Below the pieces are notes generated by a model. The model was not told where the DNA came from, did not search any database, and saw nothing but the letters and a program-made list of their open reading frames with translations. This document shows positions 33,887 to 40,954 of a stretch of DNA of 64,000 nucleotides, one piece after another. The position numbers and the translations under genes are program-made. The DNA is from Sulfurimicrobium sp031426915 (lineage in GTDB: Bacteria; Pseudomonadota; Gammaproteobacteria; Burkholderiales; Sulfuricellaceae). Position 1 is the stretch's first letter; every line of letters starts with the position of its first letter. The stretch spans positions 1 through 64,000 of the forward strand of contig JASJPB010000039.1 of NCBI GenBank assembly GCA_031426915.1. The letters run 5' to 3'.

Positions 33887-33914
33887 GAATTGTCAACTTT
33901 CCAGCGAGGATCTC

Positions 33915-35018
33915 ATGCTCCAGACCCACGCCATCCTGGGCGATTTCTGGCCCGGTATCCAGCTTTATTACCCCCCGGTGAAATATGCCCCCGCCCTCGG
34001 TATCTACGAGGACATGGAGGCTGCCGCCCAGCGCATGAAAAAACATGCGCACAAGACCAACGCCCACACCCTGCTGTTCGATCTCGAAGACGGTTGCCGC
34101 CAGAAGGCCATGAGCCGAGACCTGCTGCGCCAGGAACTGCCGGCCTTGCGCGAGGCGCGCCCGGACGTGACCATCGCGGTGCGCATCAACCCCTTCCGTA
34201 CCGAGGAATACGAAAAGGACATGGCCATGGTGCGGGAGCTGGCCCAGGCACTGGACGTGGTGATGCTGGCCAAGGCAGGGGAGGCTTACGGGGCGGCGGA
34301 AATCCGCGACCTCTCGGGCTGCCTCGATGCGATCAACGACGCCATCACCATCCAGCCCATCATCGAACATCCCAAGTCGCTCAAGATCGCGCCGGACATC
34401 ATGCAGTACGCCAAGGTCAAGCACGTGGTGTTCGGCATCCACGATTTTTCCAAGGCCATGGGCATCCACATCACCCCCGAGCACTGGACCGAGGAACTCA
34501 AGTTCTTCCTCAACCAGATCCTGTTCGAGGCGCGCATCGCCGGCAAGGGCGTGATCGGCGGGGTGGAGGTGTTGATCGGTTCCGCCACCATGCCGGAGAG
34601 TTACCACGAACCCCACGACGTGCGGCGCTGGCTCGATCTGCATGGCGACAACGAATCGCGCGTGGTCTTCCGCCACGCCTGCGAGGAAGCGGCGATGGGC
34701 CTGACCGGAAAACAGGTGATTCATCCCAGCCACATCCACCTGTGCAAGGTCGCCTACACCCCGTCGCCCACCGAAGTCGCGCGCAACACCAGCATCCTCA
34801 AGGCGGCGGTGGAAGCCGATGCCTTGCTCGGCGGCGCAATCCGCTTCGAAGGCGAGATGCTCGATCCGCCGATGTTCGGCAAAGCGCTGCAAGTGCTGCT
34901 GCGCGCCCATGCATTGCGCGCCTTGAGCGAGGAAGACACCCGCTTCGCGTTGAGCGTACTGGATTTGCTCCCGCTACAGGTGGTCCGTGAAAATTGGCCA
35001 TATGGAGTCATCTTATGA
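33915..35018 (+). CDS. Third CitE-like CoA-ester lyase
   Basis: 367 residues from the ATG at 33915, which has GCGAGGA just upstream. HpcH/HpaI-citrate lyase superfamily: TLLFDLEDGCRQKAM carries the metal ligand, then VAVRINPFRTEEY, VVMLAKAG, TIQPIIEHPKSL and KQVIHPSHIHLCKVAYTP. It is distinct from both lyases in the 21-24 kb operon and is longer at the C-terminus. Sharing that operon's operator implies a role in the same C5/C3 acid metabolism. It may act on citramalyl- or malyl-CoA; the substrate is not settled by sequence. Confidence 0.8.
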   Translation: MLQTHAILGDFWPGIQLYYPPVKYAPALGIYEDMEAAAQRMKKHAHKTNAHTLLFDLEDGCRQKAMSRDLLRQELPALREARPDVTIAVRINPFRTEEYEKDMAMVRELAQALDVVMLAKAGEAYGAAEIRDLSGCLDAINDAITIQPIIEHPKSLKIAPDIMQYAKVKHVVFGIHDFSKAMGIHITPEHWTEELKFFLNQILFEARIAGKGVIGGVEVLIGSATMPESYHEPHDVRRWLDLHGDNESRVVFRHACEEAAMGLTGKQVIHPSHIHLCKVAYTPSPTEVARNTSILKAAVEADALLGGAIRFEGEMLDPPMFGKALQVLLRAHALRALSEEDTRFALSVLDLLPLQVVRENWPYGVIL

Positions 35019-35031
35019 CCCATAAAGGGTG

Positions 35032-35094
35032 CCGTAGGAGCGAGCTTGCTCGCGATCATGGCCGTTGCTATCGCGAGCAAGCTCGCTCCTACGG
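35032..35094. repeat. REP doublet (REPIN-like) with perfect 25-base arms
   Basis: Arms 35032-35056 and 35070-35094 are exact complements built on GTAGGAGCGAGC and TTGCTCGCGA, around a 13-base loop. This is the GTAGGAGCGAGCTTGCTCGC family known from pseudomonads and relatives, usually spread by a RAYT transposase in trans. It separates the lyase and ligase genes and could attenuate transcription. Confidence 0.88.
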
Positions 35095-35187
35095 TGGGTT
35101 TCATTTTTAGGGGGCGGACCTTATGCCATGCCCGTTAGACCAAAAACCGTAACCCGCCAAAGCCCTATCCAACAAGGAACAACCAAC

Positions 35188-36813
35188 ATGCCCTTCACCC
35201 CCTTCGAGCCCTGGGTCTGGAATGTCCCGCCGCAGTGCAACATCGGTACCGCCTGTAGCGATGCCCATCTTGGCACGCCAATCGAGAACGCCCTGGCCAT
35301 GATCGTCGAGGACGACAAGCTGGGAACCAGCCAGATCACCTATCGCGAACTCGCCGCGCGCACCAGCCGCTTTGCCCAGTTATTGCGCAATCTGGGCGTG
35401 GGCCTGGGAGAACGGGTGCTGATCCGGTTGCCGAACAGCCTGGATTACCCCACCGCATTCCTCGGCAGCATGAAGCGCGGCGCGATTTCCGTTCCCACCT
35501 CCACGCTCCTGACGGCGGAGGAGGTGCTGTATCTGGCCAGGGATTCCGGCGCCCAGGTGTTGGTCACGGACAAGGCCATGTGGGCCGGTTTGCACGATCA
35601 GCTGGGAGATCTGCCCGGCCTGAAACACGTGCTGCTTTCAGGTCCGGGCGAGGTTCTCCCGTCCTCGACCCATAACGTGGTCGATCTGGACCCGGCCCTG
35701 GCCGCCATTGATAGCTGGGAAGCGCCGCATCCGACCGGGGCCGATGACCCGGCCTACCTGGTCTACACTTCCGGCACCACCGGCTATCCCAAGGGCGTGC
35801 TGCATGCCCACCGCGCCCTCATCGGGCGCGAACCGGCGGCCAGATACTGGTTCGACTTCGCGCCCGGCGGCGACCGCATCATGCACTCGGGCAAGTTCAA
35901 CTGGACCTACGTGCTGGGCTCAGCGCTGATGGACCCGCTCTACCTGGGGAAAACCGTGATCGTGCATGAGGGCAAGAACGATGCGGAAGCCTGGATGCGG
36001 CTCATCGCCAAGCACGGCGCCACCATCTTCATCGGCGTTCCCACCATCTATCGCCAGATATTGCAGAAAACCGCTTCCGGCATGGCGGATGTACCGTCGC
36101 TACGTTACTGCATGAGCGCCGGCGAGCACCTTTCCGACGAAGTGCTGAGCCAGTGGCGCGAGCGTTTCGGCATGGACATCTACGAAGCGGTGGGGATGAG
36201 CGAGTTTTCCTATTACCTCTCCGAGAGCAAGTTCCGCCCCATCCGTCCCGGTTCGGCCGGCTTTCCCCAGCCCGGCCATGGCATCAAGCTGCTCGACCCG
36301 GAAACCCTGCAGGAAGTCGCGGCGGGAGAGGAGGGCATGATCTCGGTGCCGGCCGGCGACCCGGGGCTGTTCCTGGAATACTGGAACCAGCCCGAGGAAA
36401 CCGCCAGGCACAAGCATGACGGCTGGTTCTTCACCGGCGATTACGCCCGATACGATGCCGACGGCTACATCTGGTTCCTCGGGCGCAAGGACGACATCAT
36501 CAAAAGCTTCGGCTACCGCGTTTCGCCTTACGAGATCGAACGGGTGATGAAATCGCACCCGGACGTCGCCGACTGCGCGGCGGTAGGGGAGGAAATCGAA
36601 AAGGACAAGCTGCTGGTGGTGGCCTACATCATTCCCCAGCCCGGCAGCAGCGTCACCCCGGACGAATTGCTGGCGTTTGCCAAAAAGCACTTGGCAGCCT
36701 ACAAGGCGCCCAAGGTGATCTACTTCGCCGGCGATTTTCCCCGCACCAAGAACGGCAAGGTGCTGCGGCGCGAGGTCAATCCCTCCATCGCCTCGGCCAG
36801 GTCATCCAAGTAA
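35188..36813 (+). CDS. AMP-forming acyl-CoA ligase (benzoate/acetate-CoA ligase-like)
   Basis: 541 residues from the ATG at 35188 (AAGGAAC site); a longer frame would run through the REP doublet. The adenylate-forming motifs are present: YTSGTTGYPKGV (P-loop), EAVGMSEFSYY, GWFFTGDYARYDADGY and the catalytic Lys in KNGKVLRRE. The overall look is that of benzoate-CoA ligase/acetyl-CoA synthetase relatives. It lies 170 bases after the lyase, same direction, so it may activate the acid whose CoA ester the lyase uses. Substrate not identifiable. Confidence 0.85.
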   Translation: MPFTPFEPWVWNVPPQCNIGTACSDAHLGTPIENALAMIVEDDKLGTSQITYRELAARTSRFAQLLRNLGVGLGERVLIRLPNSLDYPTAFLGSMKRGAISVPTSTLLTAEEVLYLARDSGAQVLVTDKAMWAGLHDQLGDLPGLKHVLLSGPGEVLPSSTHNVVDLDPALAAIDSWEAPHPTGADDPAYLVYTSGTTGYPKGVLHAHRALIGREPAARYWFDFAPGGDRIMHSGKFNWTYVLGSALMDPLYLGKTVIVHEGKNDAEAWMRLIAKHGATIFIGVPTIYRQILQKTASGMADVPSLRYCMSAGEHLSDEVLSQWRERFGMDIYEAVGMSEFSYYLSESKFRPIRPGSAGFPQPGHGIKLLDPETLQEVAAGEEGMISVPAGDPGLFLEYWNQPEETARHKHDGWFFTGDYARYDADGYIWFLGRKDDIIKSFGYRVSPYEIERVMKSHPDVADCAAVGEEIEKDKLLVVAYIIPQPGSSVTPDELLAFAKKHLAAYKAPKVIYFAGDFPRTKNGKVLRREVNPSIASARSSK

Positions 36814-36885
36814 TCTCCCTCGTCGAAACAGGGTGGGTTAGCGAAGTAATCGGCCCTATGCCGCAAATCGCACCGAGAAAATACG

Positions 36886-36955
36886 GTAGGGTGGATAAGC
36901 GGAGCGCATCCACCTTCTGCGGAAATGGTGGATGCGCTTCGCTTATCCACCCTAC
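36886..36955. repeat. Palindromic intergenic repeat (GTAGGGTGGATAAGC family)
   Basis: Two 29-base arms (36886-36914, 36927-36955) are complementary with one mismatch. A degenerate relative (GGGTGGGTTAGCGAAG) lies just upstream at about 36831-36847. This palindrome is common between genes of many proteobacteria. The whole 332-base gap 36814-37145 has no gene; it also holds the antitoxin promoter. Confidence 0.82.
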
Positions 36956-37109
36956 GAAATCAAATGCTTGCCGGGAGTTTCTTGAGAGGCACGCAGTTTG
37001 TGCCGCTTGTCCTCGGGTGATTTGGCCGGGGATAACCCACCAGGCGCGCCGTCAGGCACTTATTATGGCTCCTCCGCAAAACCCATTTCCCCATCTCATA
37101 TGTCTCGTT

Positions 37110-37128
37110 TATAATGTCTTACATAGAC
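37110..37128 (+). promoter_or_regulatory. -10 box and dyad before the AbrB-type antitoxin
   Basis: TATAAT at 37110-37115 is followed at once by the dyad GTCT-5-AGAC (37116-37128), placed where an autorepressor would cover the start of transcription. The antitoxin ATG is 17 bases further. Confidence 0.45.
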
Positions 37129-37145
37129 TTACCTGAGGTCCTGCC

Positions 37146-37412
37146 ATGTTGACCACTACTTTATCCAGCAAGGGACAAATCATCATTCCCAGCGCCCTGC
37201 GTGCGGCACATCACTGGGGAACAGGGACTGAATTCGTCATCGTGGATACCGGTGACGGAGTGTTGCTCAAACCGCGCAAACCTTTTCCACCGACCAGTCT
37301 GGAAGACGGCCTGGGATGCGCCGGTTATGTAGGACCGGCGAAAAGCCTCGATGAAATCGAGCGCGGACTGACCGAGGCGATCCGCCGCCAATGGGCGGAT
37401 GAAACGAAGTGA
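37146..37412 (+). CDS. AbrB/SpoVT-type antitoxin
   Basis: 88 residues. The N-terminal swapped-hairpin domain TTLSSKGQIIIPSALRAAHHW is the AbrB/VapB DNA-binding fold; the C-terminal part (about 50-88) would wrap the toxin. The stop overlaps the toxin start. Likely represses its own promoter at the GTCT-AGAC dyad. Confidence 0.88.
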   Translation: MLTTTLSSKGQIIIPSALRAAHHWGTGTEFVIVDTGDGVLLKPRKPFPPTSLEDGLGCAGYVGPAKSLDEIERGLTEAIRRQWADETK

Positions 37413-37807
37413 TTGCCGTCGATACCAATGTGCTGGTGCGCTACGTGACCAACGACAATGTCGAACAGGCGCGGTGCGCGCTTGCCTTGCTTGGCGGCGA
37501 GAATGGCGTGTTCGTCGCCAAGACGGTATTGCTGGAAACAGAATGGGTATTGCGGGCGGTGTATGCGCTTCCCCCGGAAGCCATTTATAAGGCTTTGCTG
37601 CATGTTTGCGGCTTGCCCAATGTGGCAGTCGAGGATGAGCGCGCGGTTAACCAGGCGCTGGATGCCTACGCCCACGGCCTGGATTTTGCCGATGCCCTGC
37701 ATTGTGCTTCATCCCCCGGCACAGAGGTTTTCTACACTTTCGACGAGAAATTTGTTCGCGCTGCCGCGAAGATCGGCTTAAGCGTGAAGCCGGCGTACGC
37801 AATTTAA
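37409..37807 (+). CDS. VapC-type PIN-domain toxin
   Basis: 132 residues from a GTG start overlapping the antitoxin stop (GTGA). PIN nuclease residues: Asp in VDTNVLVRYV, Glu in VLLETEWVLR, Asp in GLDFADALHCA, and the closing YTFDEKFVRAA. It would act as an RNase. It is the third PIN or BrnT-type toxin in the window and sits directly upstream of the secretion island. Confidence 0.9.
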   Translation: MIAVDTNVLVRYVTNDNVEQARCALALLGGENGVFVAKTVLLETEWVLRAVYALPPEAIYKALLHVCGLPNVAVEDERAVNQALDAYAHGLDFADALHCASSPGTEVFYTFDEKFVRAAAKIGLSVKPAYAI

Positions 37808-37992
37808 CCCGGGTGCAACGACCGATTTAACCCATCCCCCGGCCCTCCTGAACCCATCCACAGCCTGACCTTCCTCTTCAAGGGGAAGAGTCGATCGCGT
37901 TTCCCGCTTCCTCCGAATACCCGCAAACACGTCCAAGCAGTCAAAACGCGAAATATGTTGCTTTCATTAACTGGATGGCATTATCCTGTTAA

Positions 37993-38012
37993 ATGTCATC
38001 GTGGTATGACAT
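37993..38012. promoter_or_regulatory. Dyad ATGTCAT-6-ATGACAT upstream of the secretion operon
   Basis: Perfect 7-base inverted repeats separated by CGTGGT, 88 bases before the transporter start, within the otherwise gene-free 292-base gap 37808-38099. It sits just after an AT-rich stretch (TTGCTT...TTATCC) that could be a weak promoter. A candidate operator for the whole island. Confidence 0.5.
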
Positions 38013-38099
38013 AAGCACCGTGCTCGTCGCGAGTCCGGAACCCGTGCACGCAGAGCGGCGCAAGATCGCTCCTGGTACGCAACAACACCAAGAAACGCC

Positions 38100-40235
38100 A
38101 TGTCGCCGAACCTCACCATTAGCCGGGAATTCTTCCTTTGGGCGCTGGGCTGCCTGTGCCGTCTGCATGGCAAGCCCCACGATGCTCGCCTGCTGTTGCA
38201 GCGCCACCCGCCCGACGAAAGGAATGGCCATAGCCTGACGGACATTATTCTGGCGGCGGAAGCGCTGGGCTTGCGCGTGAAGGAAACCGCTACCGTCGCA
38301 GGGAACGGATTCGCTGCCATGCTTCCCTGCCTCGCCTTCAGCGCGCCGGGAGACGCAAGCGACATCTCGCCCGCCATCATCGTCCGTAGCGAGGGAGACG
38401 AAATTCACTACCACGCCCCCGGCCGGGAAGGCCTTCACACCTGTCCCCGCAACGAGATGGCGCAACGCTTCGGCCCCATCCTCTACGCCATCCAGGCGAT
38501 CCCCGAAACGCCGCGCGATCAGGACGGACGCGCCGCACTGGCGGAAAAGCCCTTTGGCTTCGCCTGGTTCATCCCGGAGCTGTTGCGCCATAAGCACACC
38601 TGGCGCGACATCCTCGCCGCGTCCTTCGCCCTGCAACTGGTTGGACTCGCCACGCCGCTGTTCACCCAGGTGGTGATCGACAAGGTCGTAGTGCACCAGA
38701 CCCAGAGCACTCTCGTCGCCGTGGGCGTCGGCCTGGCGCTGTCCATCCTGTTCTCCGCCGTGTTCGCCTGGGTGCGCCAATACCTCGTGCTCCACACCGG
38801 CAACCGCATCGACGCCGTGCTCGGCAGCCGCGTGTTCGCCCACCTGTTCCGGCTCCCCATGCCGTATTTCGCCTACCGCCCCACCGGCGTGCTGGTGGCG
38901 CGCCTGCAAGGGGTGGAAACCATCCGCGAATTCGTCTCCGGTGCCGCCGTTACGCTCATTCTCGACCTTCCCTTCATGACCGTGCTGCTCGCCGTGATGT
39001 TCTGGTATTCCTGGCAGCTCACCCTGATCGCTCTCGGCCTGCTCCTGCTGCTCGCCCTGCTCAGCCTGGCGGTCACGCCCCTGTTCCGCGACAAGCTCAA
39101 CCGCCAGTTCCTCCTCGGTGCGCGCAACCAGGCCTTCGTCACCGAGCACATCGCCGGCATGGAAACGGTCAAATCGCTGCAACTCGAAGCCCAACTGCAA
39201 AAGCGCCAGGGCGGCTATCTCGCCGACTACCTCGCCGCCGGATTCGAGACGCGCCAGCTCTCCAACACCTACAACACCCTCGCCAACACACTGGAGCAGA
39301 TCCAGGGCCTGGCCGTGCTGGTGGCGGGCGCGCTGCTGGTGATGAACAACGACGGCTTCACCATCGGCATGCTGGTCGCCTTCCAGATGTTCGCCGGGCG
39401 GCTTTCCCAACCCATGCTGCGCATGGTCGGCCTGTACCAGGAAGCCCAGCAGGCCAGGCTCGCCGTGCAGCGCCTGGGCGACATCATGAACGTCCCCGCC
39501 GAACCCCACGCCCTCCTGCCCAGCCGCGCGCCGGACGCGCAAGGCCGCATCGAACTGGAAAACCTCTCCTTCCGCTACGGCAACGATGCTCCCTGGCTGT
39601 TCCGCGACTTCAGCCACATCTTCCCGCCCGGCAGGACCACCCTCATCATGGGCCCCTCCGGCTCCGGCAAAAGCACCCTGGCCAAACTCCTGCTCGGCTT
39701 CTACCGCCCCCAGGAAGGCCGGGTCACCCTCGACGGCCAGGATATCCGCCACCTCCCCGCCAACGAGCTGAGGAACCACTTCGGTGTCGTGCCCCAGGAA
39801 ACCGTCCTGTTCTCCGGCACCCTCCACCACAACCTGCAAATCGCCAACCCGCTCGCCGGCTTCGAGGACATCGTCCAGGCCTGCAAGCTGGCGGAAATCC
39901 ACGACACCATCGAAAAACTCCCCCAGGGTTACCAGACCGAAATCGGCGAACACGGCGCCGGCCTCTCCGGCGGCCAGAAACAGCGCATCGCCATCGCCCG
40001 CGCGCTGCTCAAGCGCCCGAAGATACTCATCTTCGACGAAGCCGCCGCCAACCTCGACGCCCCCACCGCAGAACACTTCGCCCGCACCGTCAACCTGCTG
40101 CGCGGCAAGGCAACGATATTATTCATCGCCCACCATGTGCCCAGGGGCTTGCAGGTGGACGAGACGGTGAACATGGGAAAGGGGCAGGGGAGCAAGGCGG
40201 ATCATGGTGGGGAGGCGGCGCGGGATGAGGAATGA
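38100..40235 (+). CDS. HlyB-type type I secretion ABC transporter with C39-like domain
   Basis: 711 residues. Residues 1-130 form the C39-peptidase-like domain (FFLWALGCLCRLHGKP, SLTDIILAAEALGLRVKE). It lacks the QxxxxDC catalytic opening, as in RTX transporters, where this domain binds substrate instead of cutting it. The transmembrane domain lies at about 150-430. The ATPase domain has GPSGSGKST (about 518), LSGGQKQR and IFDEAAANLD, where DEATSALD is usual. The C-terminus (KGQGSKADHGGEAARDEE) is unusual and polar. It exports the RTX proteins downstream together with HlyD at 56.2 kb and an outer-membrane TolC homologue not in this window. Confidence 0.92.
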   Translation: MSPNLTISREFFLWALGCLCRLHGKPHDARLLLQRHPPDERNGHSLTDIILAAEALGLRVKETATVAGNGFAAMLPCLAFSAPGDASDISPAIIVRSEGDEIHYHAPGREGLHTCPRNEMAQRFGPILYAIQAIPETPRDQDGRAALAEKPFGFAWFIPELLRHKHTWRDILAASFALQLVGLATPLFTQVVIDKVVVHQTQSTLVAVGVGLALSILFSAVFAWVRQYLVLHTGNRIDAVLGSRVFAHLFRLPMPYFAYRPTGVLVARLQGVETIREFVSGAAVTLILDLPFMTVLLAVMFWYSWQLTLIALGLLLLLALLSLAVTPLFRDKLNRQFLLGARNQAFVTEHIAGMETVKSLQLEAQLQKRQGGYLADYLAAGFETRQLSNTYNTLANTLEQIQGLAVLVAGALLVMNNDGFTIGMLVAFQMFAGRLSQPMLRMVGLYQEAQQARLAVQRLGDIMNVPAEPHALLPSRAPDAQGRIELENLSFRYGNDAPWLFRDFSHIFPPGRTTLIMGPSGSGKSTLAKLLLGFYRPQEGRVTLDGQDIRHLPANELRNHFGVVPQETVLFSGTLHHNLQIANPLAGFEDIVQACKLAEIHDTIEKLPQGYQTEIGEHGAGLSGGQKQRIAIARALLKRPKILIFDEAAANLDAPTAEHFARTVNLLRGKATILFIAHHVPRGLQVDETVNMGKGQGSKADHGGEAARDEE

Positions 40236-40358
40236 GGGCGGAACCACCTGGAGTGCCTACGGCAGGATTGACCGAATCGACGGCCGAGGCCATACCGGCA
40301 AACCCATGGTTTCGGCAAACGATGCGAACTATGGATATTCACTCAATAGGAAAGCGGC

Positions 40359-40928
40359 ATGAAAAATTTATCGTGGCTAATAAAATGCATCGTTCTGGGA
40401 GTAACCATGGGCATCCTCGCGCCGCTAGGCGGATGTAGCAACACCTTCACCTGGCAGGAAGAAGTCAAGCTCTCCGATGGCCGCATCATCACCGTCACAC
40501 AAAAACGCCGCTATGAAGGCGCCTACAACGGACAAAACTATGGCGTGATCCCGCGTGAAGCCTGGTTGACTTTCAAGCTCCCGGAATTCGGCAATCAGGA
40601 CATCACCTGGCACGAGAATCTCAAGCCCTGGATCCTGAACCTCCATGAAGGCAAGCTGTATGTGGTGGGGTGGCCGCATACTCGGGTGGAATTTGATATG
40701 TATGGTAAACCTACCCCCCCATATATCGGTTTTCTCTATGAAAACGGTCAGTGGCGACGCATTTCATTTGCCGAAATTCCCGAAGCCATTTACGACACGA
40801 ACATGTGGATCGAGAATGCGCCGCGAAATAAGTCAGAGCATGTATCCCTGAAAGACAAGGCGGAGGAGCTGCAAGACCGTGAACTCTATCGCTGCTGCGG
40901 AAGAATTAAACCGAATTACAAAAATTGA
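40359..40928 (+). CDS. Lipoprotein, candidate immunity protein 1
   Basis: 189 residues with a signal peptide and lipobox LGGC (Cys 26), so it should be a lipoprotein of the inner or outer membrane facing the periplasm. The mature chain starts NTFTWQEEVKLSDGRIITV, which recurs in the two other small genes of the island (TWDEEVKLHDGKTIVIKRRE and DWKQEAPLHDGRMLIMERR). There are also WPHTRVEFDMYG and a Cys pair (RCCGR) near the end. It precedes the first RTX lipase by 26 bases. Periplasmic lipoproteins of similar size neutralise secreted lipase toxins of other systems; the immunity role here is inference. Confidence 0.75.
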   Translation: MKNLSWLIKCIVLGVTMGILAPLGGCSNTFTWQEEVKLSDGRIITVTQKRRYEGAYNGQNYGVIPREAWLTFKLPEFGNQDITWHENLKPWILNLHEGKLYVVGWPHTRVEFDMYGKPTPPYIGFLYENGQWRRISFAEIPEAIYDTNMWIENAPRNKSEHVSLKDKAEELQDRELYRCCGRIKPNYKN

Positions 40929-40954
40929 ATTAACTGAATGAGTAAGGAACAACC

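Noticed and set aside
33885..33914. ATG at 33885 as start of the third lyase
   Set aside because: It falls within the -10 box of the promoter, and ATG 33915 has a proper ribosome binding site.
32904..40076. Minus-strand open frames of 668 and 695 codons
   Set aside because: They span several well-supported plus-strand genes and have His/Gln/Gly-rich composition typical of antisense reading in GC-rich DNA.
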